Positions 16,633-25,161 of a stretch of DNA of 59,055 nt are shown here, piece by piece; position 1 is the stretch's first letter; each line of letters begins with the position of its first letter. The notes under the pieces were generated by a model. That model searched no databases. It saw only the letters and a program-made list of their open reading frames with translations, and was not told where the DNA came from. The position numbers and the translations under genes are program-made. The stretch comes from CAYYVJ01 sp964475115 (GTDB lineage Bacteria > Bacillota > Clostridia > Lachnospirales > Lachnospiraceae): positions 1 through 59,055 of the forward strand of contig CAYYVJ010000003.1 of NCBI GenBank assembly GCA_964475115.1, read 5' to 3'.

Positions 16633-17512
16633 AAGTTAAACGTTTTTCAAAATTTCCAGATACAGATACTCGATTAACAAAGATAATAAATGCATGTTTG
16701 TCATGTTCTTTTACAATAAGTTTTAATTTATTTACTTCATATTTGGAGATGGCAGTCAGTAGTACATATACGCCTTCTTTGGTATAAGCACCAGTCCCAT
16801 TCCAGTAGGTAACGCCACGAGTTAATTCGGATAAAATAGAAGCTTCTAACTTGTCTGATTTTGTTATAATTAAAGCAGTGGTCATAACATTTTGAACATG
16901 AAATTTATCAACTACAAAATTCATAAAAACAGAATAAATAATGGAGTAGATAGCGATTTCAACATTAAACAAAACAGCACATGCAATATAAACAAGTGCA
17001 TTAAACCAAGTGCCAAGCTTGCCTACACTAAAGTCTCTATACTTCTTTGTAAAAAAGATACCTAAAATATCTGTTCCTCCAGCAGAACCACCCGCTCTTA
17101 AAGCTAAACCACAACCAAAACCACATACAATAGCACCGGTTAGACAGGCAGCTGTTACATCTGATATAATAGCCTCCTTAGGTATTGGAATAAGGGTAAG
17201 GAAAAATGTTTGAGCTACAACATAAAGAACCGTTTTATGGAAAAAGTGCTTACTTATTTGTTTATAAGCTAAAAAAAGAAGAGGTATATTTATTAAGAAA
17301 TAAATAATACCAGAAACATCAATGTTCTTAGGGAGAGGAACATGTAGTTTATCAATGATTATGGTTCGAAAAATCTGGGAAAGACCTACAACTCCACCGT
17401 TAAAAAGTCCCATGGGGACGGTAAAAAGATTAACACCAAAAGAAAAAACAAAGGCTCCTACAATTACAAGCAAATACTTATCTAAATCATGTTTTTTTAT
17501 GTGACGATACAT
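16631..17512 (-). CDS. YitT-family membrane protein
   Basis: 293 residues. The N-terminal two-thirds has five or six membrane spans with the conserved glycine-rich stretches FSFGVNLFTVPMGLFNGGVVG and RAGGSAGGTDILG; the C-terminal ~80 residues form the soluble DUF2179 domain (TRGVTYWNGTGAYTKEG). This is the YitT/DUF161 arrangement. The transported substrate is not established for most members. The start has AAAGGAG upstream. It stands alone between terminators and points toward nrdJ. Confidence 0.88.
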   Translation of the reverse strand: MYRHIKKHDLDKYLLVIVGAFVFSFGVNLFTVPMGLFNGGVVGLSQIFRTIIIDKLHVPLPKNIDVSGIIYFLINIPLLFLAYKQISKHFFHKTVLYVVAQTFFLTLIPIPKEAIISDVTAACLTGAIVCGFGCGLALRAGGSAGGTDILGIFFTKKYRDFSVGKLGTWFNALVYIACAVLFNVEIAIYSIIYSVFMNFVVDKFHVQNVMTTALIITKSDKLEASILSELTRGVTYWNGTGAYTKEGVYVLLTAISKYEVNKLKLIVKEHDKHAFIIFVNRVSVSGNFEKRLT

Positions 17513-17707
17513 TAAAGGCTCCTTTCATAAAAAGAGGTAATTCTTGATTTATCATAGTATGTCCATTTGAAAAAGTCAATATGAAGTAAAAAGATGATCG
17601 GTATTATTGTTAAATAATAAATTATTTGATGTTTTCTTTTATAGGTAAATGGGTTATAATAGACAAGATAGAATTACTGTATAAAATAATGGATGGAGGT
17701 ATTTAAT

Positions 17708-18571
17708 ATGTTAGTTTCAGCAAAAGAGATGTTAGAAAAGGCGAGAGCAGAAAAGTATGCAGTGGGGCAATTTAATATTAATAACTTAGAGTGGGCCAAA
17801 GCGGTATTAACAGTTGCTCAAGAATTAAACTCTCCAGTTATCTTAGGCGTGTCAGAAGGCGCTGGAAAATATATGGCCGGTTACAAAACAATAGTAGGAA
17901 TGGTTAAAGGAATGATAGAAGGCCTTAATATAACAGTTCCAGTTGCTCTTCATTTGGATCATGGCGGATATGAAGGCTGCTTACAATGTATCGATGCAGG
18001 TTTCTTATCAGTTATGTTTGATGGTTCACATTACCCAATTGATGAAAACATAGCGATGACTACAAAATTAGTGAATTTGTGTAATGAAAAAGGAATTTCT
18101 CTAGAAGCAGAAGTAGGCTCTATAGGCGGAGAAGAAGATGGAGTAATAGGTACTGGTGAAGTAGCAAATCCACAAGAATGTAAAGCTATAGCAGACTTAG
18201 GAGTAACAATGCTTGCAGCAGGAATTGGAAATATTCATGGAAAATATCCAGACAACTGGAAGGGCTTAAGTTTTGAAACTCTTGAAGAAGTAAGCACATT
18301 AACAGGAAATATGCCACTTGTATTACATGGTGGAACTGGAATTCCAGAAGATATGATTAAAAAGGCTATTTCATTAGGTGTAGCAAAAATCAATGTAAAT
18401 ACAGAATGTCAGCTAACATTTGCAGCTGCTACTCGTAAATACATAGAAGAAGGAAAAGACTTACAAGGAAAAGGATTTGATCCTAGAAAGCTTCTTGCTC
18501 CAGGAACAGAAGCGATTAAAGAAACTGTAAGAGAAAAAATACAATTATTTGGTTCTGTAAATAAAGCATAA
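17708..18571 (+). CDS. fba: Class II fructose-1,6-bisphosphate aldolase
   Basis: Zinc-dependent cleavage of fructose 1,6-bisphosphate to glyceraldehyde 3-phosphate and dihydroxyacetone phosphate (glycolysis). 287 residues. Metal and substrate motifs are present in order: LHLDHGG near residue 82, EAEVGSIGGEEDG, GNIHGKY, VLHGGTGIP and KINVNTE. Start is ATG 17708 preceded by GGAGGT; an ATG 15 nt upstream contains that ribosome site and is unlikely. A TTATAAT -10-like box lies at 17654-17660 without a clear -35. A tagatose-bisphosphate specificity cannot be excluded but the context is housekeeping. glnN follows after 30 bp. Confidence 0.92.
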   Translation: MLVSAKEMLEKARAEKYAVGQFNINNLEWAKAVLTVAQELNSPVILGVSEGAGKYMAGYKTIVGMVKGMIEGLNITVPVALHLDHGGYEGCLQCIDAGFLSVMFDGSHYPIDENIAMTTKLVNLCNEKGISLEAEVGSIGGEEDGVIGTGEVANPQECKAIADLGVTMLAAGIGNIHGKYPDNWKGLSFETLEEVSTLTGNMPLVLHGGTGIPEDMIKKAISLGVAKINVNTECQLTFAAATRKYIEEGKDLQGKGFDPRKLLAPGTEAIKETVREKIQLFGSVNKA

Positions 18572-18601
18572 AGTAAATTTAGATGAAAGTGTGGAAATGG
18601 A

Positions 18602-20719
18602 ATGGGCGAAATGATAAATATTACAGAAATCTTTGGAATAAATGTTTTTAATGATACCGTTATGAAAGAAAGATTATCCAAAGATGTTTATAAAGAGTTA
18701 AAAGAGATTATAGATGAAGGTGCGGAACTAAAGCCAACGGTAGCAGATGCTGTAGCAAATGCGATGAAAAACTGGGCGATAGATCATGGTGCAACACATT
18801 ATTCTCATTGGTTTCAGCCATTAACAGGCATAACTGCTGAAAAGCATGACTCATTCCTTTCTGCACCAGATTCTAGTGGGAAAGTACTTATGGAATTTTC
18901 CGGAAAAGAATTGATAAAAGGGGAACCAGATGCATCATCTTTTCCTTCCGGAGGTCTTAGGGCAACTTTTGAAGCTAGAGGTTATACAGCATGGGATTGT
19001 ACTTCACCAGCATTTTTAAGAGAAGATGCAGCTGGTGTTACCCTATGTATTCCTACGGCATTTTGTTCCTATACAGGAGAAGCTTTGGATAAGAAAACAC
19101 CATTGCTTAAATCTATGGAGGCTATTGAAAAACAGTCATTACGTATTTTAAAACTCTTTGGAAATACTACGGCAACTCATGTAATTCCATCAGTAGGACC
19201 TGAACAAGAATATTTCTTAATAGATAGAGAGAAGTATTTAAAGAGAAAAGATTTAGTATTTACGGGACGTACCCTTTTTGGTGCTATGCCTCCAAAGGGA
19301 CAAGAGCTAGATGATCATTACTTTGGTAGCATAAGAGAACGTATTGGTGCGTATATGAAAGACGTAAATTTAGAACTTTGGAAGTTAGGTGTTTCGGCAA
19401 AGACTCAACATAACGAAGCAGCTCCAGCGCAACATGAGTTAGCACCTATTTACAATCAAGCAAATATTGCAGTTGATCATAATCAACTTGTTATGGAAAC
19501 ATTAAAAAAAGTTGCTGGTCGTCATGGATTAGCATGTTTACTTCATGAGAAACCTTTTGCAGGGGTAAATGGTTCAGGAAAGCATAATAATTGGTCCCTT
19601 GTTAGTAACGATGGAACAAATTTATTAGAACCAGGTACGACACCTCATGAAAATATTCAATTTTTATTGGTTCTATCTTGCATATTGGCAGCAGTAGATA
19701 AGCACGCAGATTTAATACGTGAATCTGCAGCAGATGTAGGAAATGATCACCGACTTGGTGCAAATGAGGCACCACCTGCGATTATTTCTGTATTCTTAGG
19801 AGAGCAGTTGGAAGATGTAATAACACAATTAATAAGTACAGGTGAGGCAAAATCAAGTAAACAAGGTGGCACGATGCATATAGGCGTAAATCGTCTTCCT
19901 GATTTTGTAAAGGATGCAACTGACCGAAATAGAACTTCACCGTTTGCTTTTACTGGAAATAAATTTGAGTTTCGTATGGTGGGATCTTCTGATTCAGTTG
20001 CAAGCCCAAATATTGTATTAAACACGATTGTGGCAGAAGCCTTTTCTGATGCGGCAGATGTTTTAGAAAATGCAGAAGATTTTGATATGGCTGTACATGA
20101 TTTGATTAAAGAATTGTTTGCCAAACATGAAAGAATCATTTTCAATGGAAATGGATATTCTGAAGAGTGGGTAGAAGAAGCTAAACGTAGAGGATTACCA
20201 AATATTTCAACGATGGTAGATGCGATACCGGCATTAAAATCTGAAAAGGCAGTTGATTTATTTGAAAAGTTTGGAGTATTTACAAGAGCAGAATTAGTAT
20301 CTCGTGTCGAAGTACAGTTTCAAAGCTTTGTAAATGCAATTAACATTGAAGCAAAAACTATGGTAGAAATGACGAAAAAAGAAATTTTACCTGCCATTTT
20401 AAAATACACTACTAAGATCGCTACTTCATTGAGTGCTGTTAGAGACGCTTGTCCAGAGGCTGATGTTAGTGTTCAGACAGAACTTCTATTAGAGGTGTCT
20501 GCATTACTATCAGATAGTAAAGTTGCTTTATCTACTTTAGAGGATAGCATCGAAAAATCATCTTTGAAATCATGTGCAAAAGAACAAGCACTAGCATATA
20601 AGGATCATGTAGTTCCAGCAATGGATGCGCTTAGAGGCTTTGTGGATTCATTAGAAACACTAGTGGATAAGGACTTGTGGCCTATGCCAACGTATGGGGA
20701 TTTGTTATTTGAAATATAG
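18602..20719 (+). CDS. glnN: Glutamine synthetase type III
   Basis: ATP-dependent condensation of glutamate and ammonia in the cytosol. At 705 residues it is the long GSIII form, not the ~450-residue GlnA. Seen: THYSHWFQPLTG near residue 60, SFPSGGLRATFEARGYTAWD, PSVGPEQEYFLID, KTQHNEAAPAQHELAPI, GVNGSGKHNNWS, and RTSPFAFTGNKFEFRMVGSS. The first ATG has a weak ribosome site (GTGGAAA); an in-frame ATG three codons later is possible. Probably cotranscribed with fba. Terminated by the hairpin at 20729-20756. Confidence 0.95.
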   Translation: MGEMINITEIFGINVFNDTVMKERLSKDVYKELKEIIDEGAELKPTVADAVANAMKNWAIDHGATHYSHWFQPLTGITAEKHDSFLSAPDSSGKVLMEFSGKELIKGEPDASSFPSGGLRATFEARGYTAWDCTSPAFLREDAAGVTLCIPTAFCSYTGEALDKKTPLLKSMEAIEKQSLRILKLFGNTTATHVIPSVGPEQEYFLIDREKYLKRKDLVFTGRTLFGAMPPKGQELDDHYFGSIRERIGAYMKDVNLELWKLGVSAKTQHNEAAPAQHELAPIYNQANIAVDHNQLVMETLKKVAGRHGLACLLHEKPFAGVNGSGKHNNWSLVSNDGTNLLEPGTTPHENIQFLLVLSCILAAVDKHADLIRESAADVGNDHRLGANEAPPAIISVFLGEQLEDVITQLISTGEAKSSKQGGTMHIGVNRLPDFVKDATDRNRTSPFAFTGNKFEFRMVGSSDSVASPNIVLNTIVAEAFSDAADVLENAEDFDMAVHDLIKELFAKHERIIFNGNGYSEEWVEEAKRRGLPNISTMVDAIPALKSEKAVDLFEKFGVFTRAELVSRVEVQFQSFVNAINIEAKTMVEMTKKEILPAILKYTTKIATSLSAVRDACPEADVSVQTELLLEVSALLSDSKVALSTLEDSIEKSSLKSCAKEQALAYKDHVVPAMDALRGFVDSLETLVDKDLWPMPTYGDLLFEI

Positions 20720-20728
20720 TTAGACATT

Positions 20729-20756
20729 AAAAAATCTGGATTAGTCCAGATTTTTT
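20729..20756 (+). terminator. Terminator of fba-glnN
   Basis: AAAAAATCTGGA (20729-20740) pairs with TCCAGATTTTTT (20745-20756), 4-nt loop, T-run at the 3' side. Confidence 0.9.
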
Positions 20757-20857
20757 AAAAAGAGGATAAAAGGGAGGAGAGCAAGCAACCTAGTCGCCTG
20801 CTCTTATTATGAAAAAATTTTATAGTAATAGTAAATAAATAATTAAATACTATGTGT

Positions 20858-20885
20858 TTGACTTATTTTATATTGATATTGTACT
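20858..20885 (+). promoter_or_regulatory. Possible promoter for the zinc-ribbon/TPM pair
   Basis: TTGACT (20858-20863), 16-bp spacer, TGTACT (20880-20885). The -35 is good, the -10 matches four of six. It is about 100 bp upstream of the first gene. Confidence 0.35.
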
Positions 20886-20982
20886 CAGTAAACATGAAGA
20901 AATCATGTTAATTATGTAAAAGGTTTTTGAATGTTATTTGAACAAAATGTGAACACCAAGATATATAGAGGGAGTGAGTCGG

Positions 20983-22038
20983 ATGGTTGTAGCATATAAA
21001 TGCCCTAGTTGTGGTTCGAGTATGAAGTTTAGCAGTGAGAAGCAATTGATGGTTTGTGATCATTGCGGTAATGAAAAATTAATAGAAGAGATGGAGTCCT
21101 TAGGCTTAGAAGAAGAGCAAGAGAGTTATAATCAAGAGGAACATGCGGATGATTTTGGAAAAAGTGCAGAAAACTTTAAGGTATACAAATGCCCTACTTG
21201 CAGTGCAGAAATTTTAACAGACGAATTTACAGCAGCAACCTTTTGTAGTTTTTGCGGAAGTCCGAGCCTAATGGAAGATCGATTAATGGGCGAAAAAACA
21301 CCTGCCATGTTGATTCCATTCAAAATAGATAAAGCCAAAGCTATTGAAACATATAGAAGTTGGTGTAAAAAAGGTGTGTTGACACCTACAGAGTTTTTAC
21401 AACAAAGCACAATAGAAAAAATCACAGGAATGTATGTACCTTTTTGGATGTATGATTATAATGCAAATGCACTGATTAATGCACATGCTACTAGAGTTAG
21501 GAGAAATAGAAAAGGGAATACAGAGTATATACATACAGACCATTTTAATGTATATCGAAATATTAGCGCTGATTATGCTAAGGTACCTGCAGATGCTTCT
21601 GTCAAGATGCCAGATGACGTAATGGATAAATTAGAACCTTTTAACTATTCAGAATTAAAAGAGTTTGATATGCCTTACTTATCTGGATTTTTTGCAGAAA
21701 AATATAATTTTACCAGTGAAGAATTAGCTTCTAGAATTGAAAATAGAATAAAGGAGTATATTCGAAATGAAGCAAGAGGAACGATACAAGGCTATGCTAC
21801 CACTTCTATTACAAGTGAGAAGCTTAATCTAAGAAGGAAACATGCTAAGTATGTGTTGTTCCCTGTATGGATATTAAATTATAGATATAAAGGGAAGCAA
21901 TACCTTTTTGCTATAAATGGTCAGTCAGGTAAAATGGTTGGAGACTCTCCAGTCAGTATAGCAAAAGGGTTTAAGTGGTTTGGAGGAATTACTACGGTTG
22001 TATTTCTTCTCTTGTTTATAATAGGGAGGTTTCTATGA
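20983..22038 (+). CDS. Double zinc-ribbon membrane-anchored protein
   Basis: 351 residues. Two CxxC...CxxC zinc ribbons sit at the N-terminus (CPSC/CDHC, residues about 6-30; CPTC/CSFC, about 69-95) and a single C-terminal membrane span (TTVVFLLLFIIG) ends the protein. The middle contains MYVPFWMYDYNANA and FPVWILNYRYKGKQYLFAING. This layout is that of proteins often labelled TFIIB-type zinc-ribbon or helicase-like, labels without functional support. Start is ATG 20983, about 9 nt after GAGGGAG; a GTG at 20974 has no ribosome site. Its stop overlaps the next gene's ATG, so the two products are likely made together. Confidence 0.8.
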   Translation: MVVAYKCPSCGSSMKFSSEKQLMVCDHCGNEKLIEEMESLGLEEEQESYNQEEHADDFGKSAENFKVYKCPTCSAEILTDEFTAATFCSFCGSPSLMEDRLMGEKTPAMLIPFKIDKAKAIETYRSWCKKGVLTPTEFLQQSTIEKITGMYVPFWMYDYNANALINAHATRVRRNRKGNTEYIHTDHFNVYRNISADYAKVPADASVKMPDDVMDKLEPFNYSELKEFDMPYLSGFFAEKYNFTSEELASRIENRIKEYIRNEARGTIQGYATTSITSEKLNLRRKHAKYVLFPVWILNYRYKGKQYLFAINGQSGKMVGDSPVSIAKGFKWFGGITTVVFLLLFIIGRFL

Positions 22039-22880
22039 AAAACATAAAAGTTCTTTTAATTTTATCCTTAATATTAATAACTGCTTATAGTTATAGCATA
22101 GAAGTATCTGCGTCTACAAAAGAGCAGAAAATCTATGATTTTGCGGATCTTCTGACTCTTGAGGAAGAAGAACAATTACAAGAACGATCTCTTTCAGTAG
22201 GAAAACAAGTAGAGACCGACATACTAGTTGTGACCATAGATGATGCAGAAGGAAAATCTGCTATGGCATACGCAGATGATTTTTATGATAATGGTGCATA
22301 TGGATATGAGCAACCCTATGGAACAGGGATTCTTTTGTTGATTGATATGGATAATAGAGAAGCATGGATTTCTACTTCTGGTGACGCCATAGATCATTTT
22401 AGCGAGGCTAGAATAAATGCAACCTTAGATGATGTATTTATGTATTTACCTGAAGGGGATTATTACAATAGTGCCTTGGTCTTTATTGAAAATGTAGAGG
22501 AATACATGGTGTCTTTACCCAGTTCTTCTAATAAAAATGAATACAATCCTGATACATACCCAGATACAAATTTTTATTATGATAAAGAAGAATCCATACT
22601 AAGAAATCCTCTTATATGCCTTTTGATTGGAGTATTAGTGGGTGGTGTTTCTATCTTGATTATGGTTTCTAGGGCAAAGTCAAGAATGACAGTAGGTGGA
22701 AATACCTATGTTGAGCCAGGAAGTTTTCACGTTAATAGTAGAAGAGATACCTTTCTACGCACAAGTACTGTGACTAGAAGAATAGAAAGTAATAACAACT
22801 CAGGTGGAGGATTTAGTGGTGGCGGTCGTCATACAAGTAGTGGAGGACGTAGCCATGGTGGTGGGGGACGAAAGTTCTAA
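22035..22880 (+). CDS. TPM-domain membrane protein with Gly/Ser-rich tail
   Basis: 281 residues: a signal peptide (about 1-26), a TPM domain (YDFADLLTLEEEEQL, ETDILVVTIDD, GTGILLLIDMDNREAWISTSG), a membrane span (about 195-213) and a tail of Gly, Ser, His and Arg (GGGFSGGGRHTSSGG) typical of YgcG/TPM proteins. TPM domains occur in photosystem-repair and receptor-assembly factors; the role of bacterial tail-bearing forms is not settled. ATG 22035 overlaps the zinc-ribbon stop by 4 bp and follows AGGGAGGT. Confidence 0.85.
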   Translation: MKNIKVLLILSLILITAYSYSIEVSASTKEQKIYDFADLLTLEEEEQLQERSLSVGKQVETDILVVTIDDAEGKSAMAYADDFYDNGAYGYEQPYGTGILLLIDMDNREAWISTSGDAIDHFSEARINATLDDVFMYLPEGDYYNSALVFIENVEEYMVSLPSSSNKNEYNPDTYPDTNFYYDKEESILRNPLICLLIGVLVGGVSILIMVSRAKSRMTVGGNTYVEPGSFHVNSRRDTFLRTSTVTRRIESNNNSGGGFSGGGRHTSSGGRSHGGGGRKF

Positions 22881-22933
22881 GATCTTCAGAATGATGATTA
22901 AGTTGACGAAATGTTAAAACTTGAGTAGAATAG

Positions 22934-22968
22934 TAGTGCTATGATATCTCTTTAGATCATGGCACTAT
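22934..22968 (+). terminator. Hairpin after the TPM gene
   Basis: TAGTGCTATGAT (22934-22945) pairs with ATCATGGCACTA (22957-22968), one G-T pair, 11-nt loop. It lacks a clean T-run (TTAAAAT follows), so a weak terminator. Confidence 0.5.
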
Positions 22969-23020
22969 TAAAATATTGAAGTATTAAATTAGAAAACGTT
23001 AAAAAGAAAGGGTAAAAAAT

Positions 23021-23539
23021 ATGAGTAATCCAATTGTTACATTTGAAATGGAATCTGGAGACATTATAAAAGCAGAGTTATATCCTGAAATAGCACCAAA
23101 TACAGTGAATAACTTTATACATTTAATCGGAGAGAAATTTTATGATGGTCTTATATTCCATCGTATTATCAAAGGATTTATGATACAGGGAGGATGTCCT
23201 GAAGGAACAGGAATGGGCGGACCTGGATATAGTATTAAAGGAGAGTTCACACAAAATGGATTTAAGAATGATATGAAACACACAGAAGGGGTATTATCTA
23301 TGGCGAGAGCACAGAACCCCAATTCTGCTGGTTCACAATTTTTTATTATGCATGAGGAATCTCCTCATTTAGATGGACTTTACGCAGGATTTGGTAAAGT
23401 TACGGAAGGAATGGATGTTGTAAATAAAATGGCTACCGTCCCAACAGATTATATGGATCGTCCTACTGAAGCCCAAAAGATTAAGGCAGTTACAGTAGAT
23501 ACGAAAGGTGTAGAATATCCAGAACCTATTAAAGCCTAA
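23021..23539 (+). CDS. Cyclophilin-type peptidyl-prolyl isomerase
   Basis: Catalyses proline cis-trans isomerisation during protein folding. 172 residues, no signal peptide, so cytosolic. Cyclophilin motifs: FHRIIKGFMIQGG near residue 46, ARAQNPNSAGSQFFIM about 93-108 (catalytic Arg/Gln region) and LDGLYAGFGKVTEGMDVV. Ribosome site AAAGGG upstream. Its TAA overlaps the TAG of the converging minus-strand gene. Confidence 0.93.
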   Translation: MSNPIVTFEMESGDIIKAELYPEIAPNTVNNFIHLIGEKFYDGLIFHRIIKGFMIQGGCPEGTGMGGPGYSIKGEFTQNGFKNDMKHTEGVLSMARAQNPNSAGSQFFIMHEESPHLDGLYAGFGKVTEGMDVVNKMATVPTDYMDRPTEAQKIKAVTVDTKGVEYPEPIKA

Positions 23540-24225
23540 TTCGCAATATTAAAGGCATATTTAATGAATTCAATGGCTACATCAGGGTGCTGGGAGTTAA
23601 TCACAATACTAAGTATAGGTGGATTAATATAAAGTCCAGCACCTTCTACAAGATGAGTGGAGGAAAGGTTTAGTCCAAAAGGCTTTTCATTTCCTTGCTC
23701 ATCTTTTGCATAATAAAGAGAGTCTTCTATTTGGGTATAAATGTCTTCTGGTAATAACGTAGACAAATCATAAAAGGTTCCTTCGTCTGAATAGTTCTCG
23801 AAAAAAGTAAGATCTGAAATAGCAGCATCTATAGACTTGGCAGCTACCATTGCAGCAAACTTTTGTGTAGATGCATAAGTAGACTCGTTAGGCTTATCTA
23901 AATCAATATGGAAGCCATCATCAAATAACAAAGTTTCCTTCTCTTCATCTAAATTATAATATTCTGCAAATCCATTAGACATATAATCCTGCTTTTCTTC
24001 AAGTAAAGAGTTGTTTACAATGGCAAGAGATAAGATGTCTTCATATTTCACATTCTGATAAATAGAGTTAAATAATGAACTAGCAAACAATAAAAAGATT
24101 ATAGTTCCTACGATATGAATTTTATAATATTCCCATATATATTCAAATCTTTCCTTTAGGGACATTTCTTTTATTTTTTTTCTTTCTTCTTGTACGCTTT
24201 TATGCATTGTTTCTTTTAGTGACAT
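23536..24225 (-). CDS. Unknown membrane-anchored extracytoplasmic protein
   Basis: 229 residues. A charged N-terminal cytoplasmic helix (residues 1-35, KSVQEERKKIKEMSLKERFEYIWEYYK) precedes one membrane span (about 37-55) and a soluble outer domain of about 170 residues. The outer part, with DAAISDLTFFENY, FYDLSTLLPEDIY, FGLNLSSTH and HPDVAIEFIKYAF, recalls a minimal type I/II solute-binding fold tethered to the membrane. I do not recognise a named family. Start ATG follows AGGAGGAAG. No terminator is seen between it and the convergent cyclophilin gene. Confidence 0.65.
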   Translation of the reverse strand: MSLKETMHKSVQEERKKIKEMSLKERFEYIWEYYKIHIVGTIIFLLFASSLFNSIYQNVKYEDILSLAIVNNSLLEEKQDYMSNGFAEYYNLDEEKETLLFDDGFHIDLDKPNESTYASTQKFAAMVAAKSIDAAISDLTFFENYSDEGTFYDLSTLLPEDIYTQIEDSLYYAKDEQGNEKPFGLNLSSTHLVEGAGLYINPPILSIVINSQHPDVAIEFIKYAFNIAN

Positions 24226-24354
24226 AACTTCCTCCTAGATTAGTATTGTGCATTTTAATGCTTATTAACCAAGATTATAATACCACATAAATAGGAATAA
24301 AAAAGGAAAAATAAAATGATATTTATAAAATTTTAATTAAATATAGCTAAGTGT

Positions 24355-24383
24355 TTGATTTTTAACATAGATTCCTATATAAT
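24355..24383 (+). promoter_or_regulatory. Sigma-A promoter of the yesL-like gene
   Basis: TTGATT (24355-24360), 17-bp spacer, TATAAT (24378-24383). It gives a leader of about 70 nt that contains GATC (24408-24411)...GATC enclosing a GCC-GGAA-GGC mini-hairpin of unknown significance. Confidence 0.75.
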
Positions 24384-24459
24384 GGCAAAAGGAATATATA
24401 GCAAGTGATCGCCGGAAGGCACAAGATCTTTGGAGCAAACAGGCAGAAGGAGTGTTTTA

Positions 24460-25083
24460 ATGGACAGAATATTTAATTTAGATAATCCCTTTTTTCGATT
24501 TATTGGGAAATTAGTAGATGTGGTTTTTTTGAATTTGTTATGGGTGATTTTTAGCTTGCCTATTGTTACGATAGGAGCATCTACAACAGCAATGTATTAT
24601 GTAACATTGAAATTAGTAAGGGACCGTGAAGGTTATATTTTTATGAGCTTTTTCAAGGCCTTTAAACAAAACTTTAAACAATCAACGATTATATGGATTA
24701 TTCTATTGCTAGCAGCCACCATTTTAGGAACAGATATCTATGTTGTATATAAGATGGAAGCAAGCTATGCAAATATTTTATTGGCACTCTTTGTTGGGAT
24801 TTCAGTAATTGTATTCTTTACTTTTATTTATATTTTCCCATTGCAAGCACAGTTCGCAAATCCTGTTAAACAAACATTTAAAAACGCACTTCTTATCGCA
24901 ACCAAGCATTTACCATGGACTATCTTACTTGCTCTTATTACGATTGTAGGTGGATTTTTAATCTACATATTTGCAGTGATAGGAATATTGTTTGGATTTG
25001 GATTAATAGCATTTATGAATTCATATATTTTTAATAAAATATTTTTAAAGTATATACCTGAAGAAGAAATAGAAAGATATTAA
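24460..25083 (+). CDS. YesL-family (DUF624) membrane protein
   Basis: 207 residues with four to five membrane spans. The N-terminal NPFFRFIGKLVDVVFLNLLWVIFSLPIVTIGASTTAMYY pattern is the hallmark of DUF624/YesL. In Bacillus, yesL lies in the rhamnogalacturonan locus; the molecular role is unknown. Start is ATG 24460 after AAGGAG; an upstream TTG at 24430 lacks a ribosome site. Single-gene unit with its own promoter and terminator. The YetA/YesU-like genes lie 11 kb downstream, not adjacent. Confidence 0.85.
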   Translation: MDRIFNLDNPFFRFIGKLVDVVFLNLLWVIFSLPIVTIGASTTAMYYVTLKLVRDREGYIFMSFFKAFKQNFKQSTIIWIILLLAATILGTDIYVVYKMEASYANILLALFVGISVIVFFTFIYIFPLQAQFANPVKQTFKNALLIATKHLPWTILLALITIVGGFLIYIFAVIGILFGFGLIAFMNSYIFNKIFLKYIPEEEIERY

Positions 25084-25102
25084 ATAGTAAACATAAATAG
25101 CA

Positions 25103-25135
25103 ATGAGCCAAGGCATTTTGCCTTGGCTCATTTTT
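25103..25135 (+). terminator. Terminator after the yesL-like gene
   Basis: ATGAGCCAAGGCA (25103-25115) pairs with TGCCTTGGCTCAT (25119-25131), 3-nt loop, then TTTTT. It could also slow transcription arriving from hflC on the other strand, though it has no T-run there. Confidence 0.9.
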
Positions 25136-25161
25136 CATTGTAAGCATTATTAGTTACGGTA

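Noticed and set aside
19747..20145. 132-codon minus-strand frame inside glnN
   Set aside because: Antisense shadow of glnN conserved sequence; low-complexity Ser-rich product.
24384..24459. Known riboswitch or SRP-like RNA before the YesL-like gene
   Set aside because: The CCGGAAGG core recalls the SRP RNA loop but the flanking pairing is absent and it is inside a short mRNA leader; kept only as an unassigned structure.
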